A stretch of 64,000 nt of DNA. It comes from Ochotona curzoniae. Taxonomy: Eukaryota; Chordata; Mammalia; Lagomorpha; Ochotonidae. Within the stretch, counting starts at the first letter, position 1. Every line of letters begins with the position of its first letter. Of the stretch, positions 34,890-46,800 are shown one piece after another. The notes beneath the pieces were generated by a model. That model saw only the letters and a list, made by a program, of their open reading frames with translations. It did not search any database and was not told the origin of the DNA. The position numbers and the translations under genes were made by a program. The DNA is taken from the NCBI RefSeq assembly GCF_017591425.1, contig NW_024467101.1:10304918-10368917 (forward strand), written 5' to 3'.

Positions 34890-35041
34890 GCCATAGCAAC
34901 CGGCAAGCCCTTTCACGCAGAGGTCCTTACGTCATTTCCGGCGCGCCGGTCTAGCCGCATCCTACTTCCGGCTACAGGAGCGGTAGCGTCGTCTCCGCGC
35001 GGGGGATGTGAAGTTGAGTTCTAGAACCCCTAATCGGATCC
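34890..35041 (+). promoter_or_regulatory. TFIP11 CpG-rich promoter and first non-coding exon
   Basis: CpG-dense. Visible sites are a CRE-like TTACGTCA at 34,927-34,934, TTCCGG at 34,936-34,941 and an ETS-type ACTTCCGG at 34,964-34,971; there is no TATA box. Transcription probably starts shortly after the ETS site. A consensus donor, GGATCC|GTAAGC, at 35,042 would end exon 1. The start site is inferred. Confidence 0.7.
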
Positions 35042-35439
35042 GTAAGCGAGGTCGGGCCGTGGGACCCGGGAGACTACGGGGTAGGGGTCGGGGGGTCGGA
35101 GAAGGCAGGCCTCGGCCTGGAGCCTGTGTGAGAGTGAGTGTCGCCTGCAGCCCGGACGGAGGGGCGGGTCCCGGTGGCGGCGATCGTTAGAGGTGTTGGG
35201 GGGCAGGTGGCCGTTGGGGAAACGTCTGGGGGCTCCGAGTGACACCCCGGAGCCGCCTGCGCCCTGGAGGGACCACAGTTGGAGTTGGTGCCTGGGATCT
35301 TGAGTCCAGCCGGCATAGCCTCCTTTGGGCGAGTTGCTTAGCGTGTGGGGGAGCTCCGTGGAGGCGTCCTCCACCCTGGACGTCCACCTCATGACCTCTC
35401 GTGAGAACTCGGGAGCTCGTCCCTGCTTGGGGTGTGTGT

Positions 35440-35457
35440 GTGTGGGGGGGGGGGGGT
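35440..35457. repeat. (TG)n plus G-run
   Basis: Short 'tgtgtgtgtg' followed by about ten G. Confidence 0.75.
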
Positions 35458-35939
35458 GTTATGGCCGTACCCTGCTCAGGGAAGTGGCGGTGCCCGCCGT
35501 GTGTCTCCGGCAAGTGCCACCCGCCTCCTCCGGGAACGCTGGGGTCACCTGCACCTGCCACAGTGTGGCTATGAGTGGGAGACGCGGGGGGCGACTTGCT
35601 ATTAGGTTGGTACCTGCCCATGGAAATGATGGACTGTCCCAAAGGCTGCTGGTCACTCCTGCCAGCCACGCCAGAGCCTGCTGGTCACCCTCACGTATGG
35701 GATCTATTAATTACTGTGGAGTGCAACCGAGCTGGGCCCTTTGTGTCCAGCTGTCAGGTGCTGTCAGGTGGAGGTGGGGATGGAACTCGGGCTGTGGTTT
35801 TACCCAGCAGTGATGGAGACGATGATGATGATGAATGTAGGCCATAGTGGGGATTTGGGGAGAAGCTGTATTCTTGTTGAGCGTTTGTGGGAAGTGAGTT
35901 TTTTTTTTTTCCTCGAGTGGTTTTGATAATTCTGTAGTG

Positions 35940-37175
35940 CTGTTGATCCCCGACCTGACTTGTGTGTGCTTGTCAGTATTAGGTCTGGCTCAGTCCCTCA
36001 CTCACATCAGCCTACATACACACTGGTCGTTGCAATTGCTGGGTTGGTTCTGTTTCCAGCCCTGTCTCTTGCATAAATCAGTGGATGCTGAGACTCAGCC
36101 TGACCCTGCCCACCGCATACTCAACCCTTACAAACATCAGCAGAAACTGCAGCCTAGTTGGAGCGGCCCCCTATAACCCCCTGCAGAACCACCCCAACCC
36201 TGGTTGCTGTGCTTGCCAGTATGTGCGGCAGACTGGTCCCATCTGTCCTATATCCCATTCAGCTCTTGTACTTGTTACTGGACGTTGAACCCTAGCTCAA
36301 CTCAACTGACCCCACTATCCAGCCCACACTCACGCCAGTGGGTGCTACTACTGTCTAGCCAGACCCGCCTCTAACTCTGATTCTCATGGGAGCTGCAGCC
36401 TGTCAGAGAGGTGCCACAGTTTTCCCACTGGGCCCACTGCCAGTCCCAGATCTTGCACTCTCCAGGTGGTTCTGCAGTCTAGCTTGACTGATTTGCCCCC
36501 AGTCCCAGCACTTGCCAGCTGATGCTGTGACAAAGCCCAACCAGCCTGCATTTTTACTCTGGCTCATGCATGCACCAATGGGTACAGTTGGTTAGCCCAG
36601 CCTGGCTGTCACCCTAACCCAGCTCACAAGCAGGCCATCAGGTAGTGTGGCTCTGCCCAGACTGGTCTGCCCCGAGTCTCAGGTCTCAGGTGCACCAGTG
36701 GGAGCAGTAGCCCAGCAGGGGAATCCCTGCAATACCCCCCTCCACCATACACACAGCAAAAGGCTCACTCCCTTCCCTCCTCCCCTGTTCCTGAATGTGC
36801 TGGTGGGTGATGTGGCCCAGTCTGGCATGTCCCACCTCACCTTGGCATTTGCTAGCAGATGCTATAACCTTCCTCAATCCGGTCTGCCCCTGTTCTAGCT
36901 CATTCTGGTGGGTTCTGCAGCCTAGGCCAGCCCAGCCAGCCCCCAGTTCTGGCCCTGATGTGAACTGGTGTGGTCTGACCTGACCTGTCTTGCGCTCTAT
37001 CCTGCTTCTCAAGTCTGCCAGTGGATATTATGAACTGACCAGCCTGGCCTGCCCCCAGATGGCAGGTACCGTAACCTGGCTTGCTCTGGGCTGCTCCCAG
37101 CCTTGGTTCTTGCGCTCCCCTGCAGGTACTACATCCTGACAGAGGAGTTCCCAGCCTTGGTTCTTGCTTGATTTC
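35940..37175. repeat. Degenerate minisatellite, period about 55 bp
   Basis: About 20 diverged units built on 'gccagtgggtgctgcagcc', then a 'tagcctggcctgccc' block, then 'ccagtcccagctcttgc'. Successive anchors fall near 36334, 36384, 36459, 36512, 36569, 36626, 36691, 36793, 36848, 36906, 36960, 37013, 37065 and 37113: mostly 48-58 bp apart, with a few longer steps that may be one and a half or two units. Found by eye; unit edges are approximate. Confidence 0.7.
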
Positions 37176-37187
37176 TAAAATACCTAT

Positions 37188-37510
37188 TTTTTTAAATTTA
37201 TTTTTTAGTTACAAAGTCATATATACAGAGAGGAAGAAAGACAGAGGGAAAGATCCTCCATCCGTTGATTCACTCCCCAAGTAGCTGCAATAGCCAGAGC
37301 TGAGTGATTGGAAGCCAGGAGCCAGGAGCCTCTTCCTGTGCACACAGGTGCAGGATCCCAAGGCTTTGGACCGTCCTTGACTGCTTTCCTAGGCTACAAG
37401 TAGGGAGCTGGATGGGACGTGGAGCTGCTAGGATTAGGACCTGCATCCATATGGGACCCTGGCACATATAAGGCAAGGACTTTAGCCGCTAGGCTACTGC
37501 GCTTGGTCCC
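37188..37510 (-). repeat. tRNA-derived C-type SINE
   Basis: Left 'taaatttattttttagttac', right 'taggctactgcgcttggtcc'. Confidence 0.9.
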
Positions 37511-37655
37511 CCAATTGGTTTCTGACTGATGCTTGCCAGTGTCTGCTGGGTCGTCTAGTAACAGGGAGTAACACTTTGAATTCCACTTCCTTTCTCCGCC
37601 CTTCCCAGAGACTTAACCACACGCCGTGTCCTTTCTGTCCCCTCAGTGACTGGCC

Positions 37656-37864
37656 ATGTCGCTCTCCCACCTGTACCGGGACGGAGAAGGCCGCGTGGAG
37701 GATGACGACGATGAGCGGGAGGACTTTGAGATCACCGACTGGGATCTCCAGAATGAGTTCAACCCCAACCGGCAGCGCCACTGGCAGACCAAGGAGGAGG
37801 CCACGTACGGGGTGTGGGCCGAGCGCGACTCGGACGAGGAGAGGCCCAGCTTCGGAGGCAAACG
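37656..37864 (+). CDS. TFIP11: TFIP11 coding exon 1
   Basis: Residues 1-69 plus two bases of Arg70. Acidic ([16 protein letters not shown]) with the conserved [15 protein letters not shown] segment. The exon starts at 37,647 after CCCCTCAG, nine bases before ATG. Donor GTACTG is atypical at +4 to +6. Confidence 0.97.
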
Positions 37865-40800
37865 GTACTGCCGGGCTGCGGGGCGGAAGGCGAGGGCGGG
37901 CAGGGGCACCCAGGGGAGGGTGTGCACGTCCCTCCCGCCTCATAGCTAGTTCAGTCTTCATTTTCAAATGTATCTGATAGACGTAAGCTTTTTTTTTTTT
38001 GAAGTTTGCTTGATGTCGTTCATGTGTTTTCGCTCCAGAGCGTCTGCTCTTGAATGTCACTATTTCCCGACTTGACCAACATTTGGTTTCTTTTGTTTTT
38101 GTAATTGAAATAATTCACCTCAAACAACGGATCGTGAGTTAAATGAATTTTTTCAGGTCAAAGGGAAATTGGAGCATCGGGTCTTTAGTAATTATTTGTA
38201 AGATGCCCCTTGATTTTCTTAAGGATCTGTTCAAGAGGCAGAGATACACAGCCGTGAGCCACCGTCTTCTGAGTCACTCCCCCAGGGCCTGGACTGACCA
38301 GGACAAGGCCAGGCGTGCCGTGTGGCCGGAAGGACGGGCCCTGATGAGTTGTCACCACGGCCTTCTAGGGGCTGCCTTAGCAGACGCTGCGCCAGGAGCT
38401 CGGAGTGCTTAGCAAGCATAATCACTGTGATGTGGGACCCAGCCCGCATCTGCTGGATTTACAGCAAGTTCTGCGTCGGTATTGATTACCCTTTAGTGAT
38501 AGATCTGAATTGAACATACCAGTTTAAATAATGAGGGTGCTAGGGGATGGCAAATTAAGCTGCCGTCTGTGGTCACTAGCATTGCATTTGGGCGCCAGTT
38601 TGAGTCCTGGCTGCTCCTGTTTTTTTTTTTTTTTTTAAGATTTATTAATTTTTATTACAAAGTGAGATATACAGAGAGGAGGAGAGACAGAGAGGAAGAT
38701 CTTCCGTCTGATGATTCACTCCCCAAGTGAGCGCAACGGCTGATGCTATGCCGATCCGAAGCCAGGATCCAGGAGCTTCCTCCAGGTCTCCCACACGGGT
38801 GCAGGGTCCCAAGGCTTTGGGCCATCCTTGACTGCTTTCCCAGGCCACAAGCAGGGAGCTGAATGGGAAGTGGAGCTGCTGGGATTAGAACCAGCGCCCA
38901 TATGGGATCCTGGTGCGTTCAAGGCAAGGACTCTAGCCACTAGGCCACGGCGCCAGGCCCACGGCTGCTCCTCTTGTACCCAGCGCCCCAGCTCCCTGCT
39001 AACGCAGCTTAGGAAGCAGTGGAAGGTGGTTCAAGTGCTTGCGTCCCTGGCTGCAGCCTGGCTGTTGGGGCCATCTGGGGAGTGACACACCTTGTAAACC
39101 TCTCTCTTGTTTTTTTCTAACTGTGCTGCTTAAATAAGTAAATAAATCTTAAAAAAAAAAAAGCTATATGTGATTACATGAAGCCAGATCTGGAGCCTTT
39201 TTGATAATTTAGCATATGAGAAATAGTCCAGAAATTCATGAAAAAAATCTGTATTATGAAAACTTAGCATGCATTAGTGTCAGGGTTTTTTTTTTTTTTT
39301 TTTTTAATGTGCCTGTTGGTAGTCACCTGCATCCCATGGGAGCCACCGTCTCAGTACCTCCCTGGCGGGTGGGCCAGGGTTCTGGGAAGGGGTCATCGCT
39401 GAGGAGTTCTTGAGCCCCAGGCGCCGTGTCTGCCCGCAGACCACGCGACTATTCGGCGCCCGTCAGCTTCATCAGTGCGGGGCTCAAGAAAGGGGCGGCC
39501 GAGGAGGCGGAGGCTGACGATTCCGATGACGACGGGAAGCCCGTGAAACAGGACGACTTTCCCCCAAAGGATTTGGGACCCAAGAAGTTAAAAACGGTAG
39601 AGTCTTCGTCACTGGATCGTGACCCTGGGAACGTCTTTCTGCGGGTATTGTGGCTGAGCGGGGACCTGGTCACGTGGGTTTGTGTGTGGTGGCAGGTGTG
39701 TGAAGCCATGTGGGGTGTGTGGAACAGTCTCGCTGCGTCCTGGCACGCCACACAGATGCCTCGTGGTTCCCCTGTCCCTTCTCATAGCTCTCTGCACCTG
39801 CCAGGCCGTTCTCTCATTGGCCAGACTTTCTCAAACTTTTCTTTTTCTTCTCTCCCGTTCAATTATTGTTCTCCACAGGGTGGGAATTTTAAGCCGAGCC
39901 AGAAAGGTTTCGCAGGCGGGACCAAATCTTTCATGGACTTTGGCAGCTGGGAAAGACACACGAAAGGGATCGGGCAGAAGCTGCTCCAGAAGATGGGCTA
40001 CGTACCTGGAAGGGGCCTCGGAAAGAACGCCCAAGGTACCGCCCCGTGGCCCTGCAGCCCTGCAGCCCTGCAGCCCTGCAGCCCTGCAGCCCTGCAGCCC
40101 TGCAGCCCTGCAGCCCTGCCCAACAGAGGCAGGGTGCTCATCAGCTCCCTTGGGTCCAAACGTGGGTCAGTGGGGCAGAAGGAGTAGGATCTAAAGGCTG
40201 GCCAGTGTTTCCGAAGAGTGAATGAACTTGAATGATGAGGAAGTGGTGATCTAGGGCGATGACAGAGGAACTCCTTATTGCAACCTCAGCAGCACGGGAG
40301 GGGAAGGGGGACGGGGAGAAGGAAGTCATAGGGGAAGTGAAATCTTTCAGATGTGATCCTGTCCCTAAAGGCTTTTATGAGAAAGACACAACATTAACAA
40401 GTGTTACCAGACATTGGATGTGTTGCAGAAAAGCCAGACGTGGCAGCTATTAGCTGTAAAAGTCAAATAGCTGACAGATGTCTTGGACCGTCTTGGAGCA
40501 GGGGATGCAGGCTCTAGCTGTGTCACTGACATCCCATGCCAGTTCACATCCGAGCTGTTCCACTTCCTACCCAGCGCCCTGCTAATGCATTTGGGAAAGT
40601 GGAGGATGGCCCAAGTGCTTAGGCCCCTGTTACCCCTATGGGAGACCAGGATGGAGTTCCAGACAGCTGGCATTGGTCTTGGTCTGGCCCACACCCCATT
40701 GTGGACTAGATAGTTCCATGGCAGCATGAATGCTCAGAACTTTCAGATGGCCTGGGGCCTGAGCAGCATCCTTGGGCAGGGCAGGGTAGGGCAGGGCAGG

Positions 40801-43800
40801 GCCTTGTGAATGCTGTGTGTTGCTCTGTGTGAGGGGCGAGGCAGCAAGGTGTCCCTGAGTGCCTCATTCACATACCTGAACTGCTGTGATCTGAGGTCTC
40901 TCTGTCTTCTGCGGGAATTTGCCAGGCATCATAAACCCCATCGAAGCCAAGCAGAGAAAGGGAAAGGGAGCCGTGGGGGCCTACGGCTCTGAGCGGACCA
41001 CGCAGTCCCTGCAAGACTTCCCCGTGGTGGACTCGGAAGAGGAAGCCGAGGAGGTAAGGGAAGGCGGGGTGGCGGTGTCCTATGTGCGCTCCTTCCTGTT
41101 GTCTGTCTGCATGCTTTGGCTGCGCACCTGCTCGTCCCCAGGCCAGCCTGACCATGACACTGGTCTCAGGGCCTGTTGGACCAAGACACATAGTAGTGAG
41201 CCAGGGACCCCGGCATGACATGCGGGCAGATGCCTAGGCTGCAAAGCAAGGGGAGGGGAAAGGGTGCGCCCCAGCAAATGAACAGGGCATGGGGAAAGAA
41301 ACAGTCCCATTGAGGCATGATGCAGCCTGGGGCGAGATGGGAAGCCCAAGGGTATGGAGGAGAAACTCAAGCTCAATGGTGACAAGACCCTGGAGAGCCA
41401 CAGCAATGGGCAACGGGTGGGCAGCCCAGGAGCAGGGAGGGGAAGGGGGCCTCGAATGCAGCAGGGAGCCACCTGCTGGCACCTGTGTCACTGGACACCA
41501 GCCACAGAAGGAGTGGGAAACCAGGGTGAGAACCACTGTGTTTTCTTGGTGTTGGCAAGATAAGCAGGTGCTGCTCCCGGGAGCATGTTTGCTGCTCATC
41601 AGTGACCTTAGGAGGAAGGAGACATGGGGTTTGGAATGGACAGTGCGTGTCCGGAGCTCAGCATGCACTAGGGGTACGCCCTGTGAGCCAGGCACGAGGC
41701 TGTCACGGCTGGAGGGAACTCGGCTCCCGGGGGAGGATGTTACCTGGCCATGATAGTGTGAGCTCAGGCCTGTCTGATACCTGAGTAGTCAGACATTCAA
41801 ATATTTTGGGGGCAAGAAATTCTATGTTTAGACCAGTGTGAGAAAAGTACAACGCTGGCCACACCGCCCACCTTGGAGGGCTGGGCTGGACCATCCTCAG
41901 GTCTGCTCCGTTACTTTAGCCCTTCAAGTTCTTATAGATCCTAACTGTGAAAGATATTTTACCTTGTGACTTTATCTTCCTTTTTAGTTGGAACCAACGT
42001 TAGGGCACTTGAAAAAAAAAAAACTTATGTTGTGCTTCAGAGTTTGATGTGAGCTCAGCCATAGGGCTGCCCATAGAAGATGCCCAACATGTGCCGCCTT
42101 TACCTTTGTTTCTCACCGCAGTGGGAGCTGGCACACCTGCCTCCTGAACCCCACTGTTGCTGAGAGGCCAGGTGGCTGTCACGGCTTTCAGTGGCATGCA
42201 GGCCCAGCCCTCAGCGTGGAGCTGGGGCACATAGGGGAGGCTGCTCCGTGCCCTCCAGCGGTCCCGTGCAACGTGCTGCTTCCTGTCGTGACCAGTTGCT
42301 TCCCTCTGCGTTAGGAGTTTCAGAAGGAGCTGAGCCAATGGAGGAAAGACCCCAGCGGAAGCAAGAAGAAGCCCAAATACTCTTACAAGACGGTGGAGGA
42401 GTTGAAGGCCAAGGGCAGGATTAGTAAGAAACTCACGGCTCCCCAGAAGGAGCTGTCTCAGGTCAAGGTAAGGGCAGTCCTGGACGTCTGGCCCCGGGCT
42501 TGTTCAGAGTTGTCAACACACAGCCCCACACGGCAAGGTCCCCAGTCCCTGGATTGCTCAGCTTCCTCGGGTCTTTATCTCGGCCTTAGGTGTGGAGATG
42601 GGTCCTGATCTCACATGAGCGTTCCATGCTGACGTTCATTAAGCTTGTGGTTAATAACATGACCTCATGTTAGCACCTCAGTGCGCATCCATCTGGACCT
42701 TGAACATTCCCTGTACGCACTTTACCACATGTGATGCTGTGTCTTTCATGGGCTGTTCACATCAGGGGCTGGTGTCTGCCTCATCAGCACAGCCCCTGCT
42801 TTTCCATTACAGTAACTTGTCATCACCAATACTCGGTTCTTAAGGAGGCTTTCCAGTTTTCCCAGAAATCCTTCTTCATCCAGCTTGTCCCAAGGGATCC
42901 ATTCTAGAACTGTTTGTTACATCTGATTATTCTGTTTCTTGAGTCTCAAATCTCATACAACGTGGATCCCACTTGGCGGAACACTGCCCCTCTCTGCTCT
43001 GCCTGGCTGCGTGTTGGGCAGGCAGCAGGGACGCTGACCCACGTTGTCCCCTCCACCATCTCCCAGGTCATCGACATGACAGGCCGGGAGCAGAAGGTGT
43101 ATTACAGCTACAGCCAGATCAGCCACAAGCACAGCATCCCCGACGAGGGGCTGCCCCTGCCGTCCCAGCAGGTGCCGCAGTCCGGCAGGGAGGCCAAGGC
43201 CCCGGGCTTCGCGCTGCCCGAGCTGGAGCACAACCTGCAGCTGCTGATCGAACTCGCCGAGCAGGAGATCATCCAGAACGACCGGCAGCTGCAGTACGAG
43301 CGCGACATGGTGGTGAACCTGTCCCACGAGCTGGAGAAGATGTCCGAGGTGCTGGAGCACGAGCAGCGAGTCATCGGCAACCTCAGCAAGGTGCTGGAGC
43401 TGGTGGAGCAGTGCGAGCGGCGCCTGCAGCCCAACTGCAGCAACCCCCTCACCCTGGACGAGTGCGCCCGCGTCTTCCAGACCCTGCAGGACAAGTACCA
43501 CGAGGAGTACCGCATGTCCGACCGCGTGGACCTCGCTGTGGCCATCGTCTACCCGCTCATGAAGGACTACTTCAAAGAGTGGGACCCCCTCAAAGTGAGT
43601 GGCCGGGCAGACCGGCCCTGCCGCCTGGAGGGCAGGGGCGTGGGTTGTGCCCTCCCGTGGCAAGTTGGTGCCCGGGGTGGGAGGGCTGGGTCCTGCCTCG
43701 CTCCCCAGCCTCGCCCTCTCTCTTCAGGACTGCACGTATGGCACCGAGATCATCTCCAAGTGGAAAAACCTCCTGGAGAACGACCAGCTCCTGTCACACG

Positions 43801-46800
43801 GCGGGCAGGATCTCTCCACAGATGCCTTCCACAGGTCCGTGCGCCGGGCCCCGGGCTCCTGCTGCTGTCTCCTGGGGCAGGAGTTTAAACATTCAGCTGA
43901 CACCGTCATGTGGTAGCTTGGTCACATGTGTGCTAGGCACTGGGCTCACTCCGGAGCAGCCTGTGTATGGTACAGCGGACAAAGCAGGTGGCAGAGGAGG
44001 ATGTGACAGACGCAGGGTGCACACTGGGCAGCCTGAGGGAGAGTCATAAGGACCACCCCTGTAGAGGGTTCTTGGGGCCAGGGGCTCTCCCAGAGAGGTG
44101 ACATTTAGGCCGTGATGCAGAGAGGGGTCAGCTTTGGGGAGCAGGTAGCAGGTGGGAACATGTCCTGGAGTAGCGCTTGTCCTGAAGTCACTGTGCCTAG
44201 CAGTGGACACCAAGAGGCATAGAAGACAGGGAGCACCCAGAGGCAGGCCTAGGGCTGCCCAGCATAGGGATGGGCCTCGAGTATTCCTGGTATCCGTAAT
44301 CTTCCTTGCTGGGACTCTGCCCTTTCTCTTGAAGGTGGGTGGTGGCAGGCGACCCTGGCATGCCAGAGTAGCAGCCAGGGCAGCTGAGCTATCTGGCCTT
44401 GCCTCTCCCCATCCAGGCTGATTTGGGAGGTCTGGATGCCTTTTGTTCGAAACATCGTCAACCAGTGGCAGCCGCGGAACTGCGACCCGATGGTGGACTT
44501 CCTGGACAGCTGGGTGAACATCATCCCCGTATGGATCCTGGATCACATACTGGATCTGCTCATCTTCCCCAAGCTGCAGAAGGAGGTGGGAGCAGCCCTC
44601 AGCTAGCCGTGTGCTCTGCCAGCATTTCTCCCTCGTTCTCCCAGTGCTGTTGGAGTGCGGGCCGAGCAGGATGCGCCAGCACAGCCATCCTGTGCTGCTG
44701 GCTCCGGCCCTCTTCTCGGCATGTTCCCCGCGTCCCCTTCAGTGCAGTGCACTCTGCTTCTGTGAAGCCAGAACCCTGCTGCTTTCTGATTTATCCCAGC
44801 TGTGTGGGTCTGCTTGTGGCAAGGGTGAGCATCTCTAGGGAAACCGAATGGCCTGCAAGATGCCTTGGCCGTCTCTTTGCACTTGACTGTGCCTTCCATA
44901 ACCTGGAGACCTCTGCCCATGTGTGAATGACTTAGGCACCCGGCCAGGACAGCCCCAGGCCTCCCCCAGGGCTGCACTCTGCTAAGTACACCGGGGTCCT
45001 TCAGAGCTGCCACCCCAGACTGTGCGAAGGGTTTCTTTTCCCCATTCATCTGCAGGTGGAAAACTGGAACCCCCTGACGGACACTGTCCCCATCCACTCC
45101 TGGATCCACCCGTGGCTGCCGCTCATGCAGGCCCGGCTGGAGCCGCTCTATTCCCCGATCCGTAGCAAGCTGGCCAGCGCCCTGCAGAAGTGGCACCCCA
45201 GCGACTCTTCAGCCAAGCTCATCCTCCAGCCCTGGAAGGATGTCTTCACCCCGGGTTCCTGGGAAGCATTCATGGTCAAGAACATCGTGCCCAAGCTCGG
45301 TGAGGACATGGGGCACAGGCCTTCTGTGCCCACTCAGCCTTGCTGGCCTGGTCTCTGTGACCATTGGTGGGGACACAGAACAGCCTCTTGCGTGTGAGAA
45401 AAAACGTGTAGCACAGCTTATTTGTGCAGGGACTGGAGCTAAATGCCCCTGGGCTGCCTGTGCTGTGTGTGCGTGTGGGGATGTGACAGCAGCGGACTCC
45501 GTGTGCCTGCTGCATTTCCCAACTGCCTGGCCTTGTGCGAGCATCTGATGACAGGACAGCCCCTGGCATTTTCGTTTCTGTGGAATTGTATCCTAAACTG
45601 TTGTGGGTGAGAGAAAAAAGATGCCTTTCAAGAAGTGTTCCGTTAAGGCTTAGTCATGTTTGGAAGCGGGTCCGACGGGCAGTGTGTGGAGGACTTGCTC
45701 CCTGCACTGCCGTGGCCTCGCAGGGGGCTGTGTGTCTGAGCCCAGGCCCTGTCCTGCAGGAATGTGTCTCGGCGAGCTGGTCATTAACCCCCACCAGCAG
45801 CACATGGACGCCTTCTACTGGGTCATCGACTGGGAGGGCATGATCTCCGTGTCCAGCCTCGTGGGGCTCCTGGAGAAGCACTTCTTCCCCAAGTGGCTGC
45901 AGGTATGCTTGCTGGCGAGGCCTAGCCATAGCGACCGTGAAGTCCAGTGGGGCAGGAGTCCAGTGAATCATGGGGGCCGCAAGTTTCTTGTTTGTTCTTG
46001 GCAGGTACTGTGCTCCTGGCTTGGTAACAGCCCAAACTATGAGGAGATCACCAAGTGGTACCTGGGTTGGAAATCCATGTTCTCAGACCAAGTGCTGGCA
46101 CATCCGTCCGTCAAGGACAAATTTAACGAAGCCCTTGACATGATGAACAGGGCCGTGTCCTCCAACGTCGGTGAGTGAACTGCTGAACCTGCAGGTGGCC
46201 GCCTAAACCCCCACCCCGTCACTCTTCACTCCTGCAGACACCGGCTCTGGGCCACTGGGCTGTTAGTGCTGGTCCCCTGTGACTGGGAGCGGAGACTGAA
46301 GCAGGCCTCAGATAGAAGGCATGGGTCTCACTCCAGGCCTCTCGTAAGCCCTTGTGCCGCGGGCCTGTTAGAATGCCTTCTCGGCCCCGCCCAGCCAGCT
46401 GTGTGCTGCTGTGACGGGCGGGCAGGCTCTCGGTGGGTGCTGCACTCCCCCAGTGCTGTTGTCATCTCCTACGACAGGTCACGGGGAAGTCACAGGAGTT
46501 AAGCTTAGTGCGTGATAGTATCTGCGTGTGTGTGTGTGTCAGAAGCAGGCAGTTCAGTGTTGGCTTGCCTCCAGGTAGGTCGCCGTGTTGTCATGGCGAA
46601 GGAGAGCTGCAGCCCAGCCCGTGGGAGCTCGCGGTACAGGGAGCTAACAGCCCCAAGCTGAGGCCTTGTTGTTAACTAGCTGACTCAGCCACCAACTGGA
46701 ACCCAAGTGTTTCACTCAGTGTTTCACTAAGGCCAAGAGCTTTTTGGGGTTACCAGCTCAAGGAGAGCAGCTGGGACTGGAATATACCTATTCCTACTTT

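Larger units (their letters stand above)
35042..37646 (+). other. TFIP11 5' intron
   Basis: From the probable exon 1 donor to the acceptor at 37,645-37,646. The first 700 bp are GC-rich with no gene seen. The rest is dominated by a degenerate tandem repeat (35,940-37,175) and one SINE. An additional non-coding exon cannot be excluded. Confidence 0.6.

Noticed and set aside
35940..37175. CRISPR array or tRNA cluster
   Set aside because: Units are degenerate head-to-tail repeats without unique spacers or tRNA folds.
40050..40113. CRISPR-like regular repeat
   Set aside because: Units are 8 bp with no spacers and lie in a mammalian intron; it is a minisatellite.
42953..43663. A 236-codon minus-strand frame
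   Set aside because: Antisense shadow of TFIP11 exon 6, full of Leu/Val/His from GC-rich codons; no splice or start support.
42973..44049. A 358-codon plus-strand frame over TFIP11 exons 6 and 7
   Set aside because: It is an alternative frame of the very GC-rich TFIP11 exon 6, Ala/Arg/Gly-rich, and runs through both splice sites.
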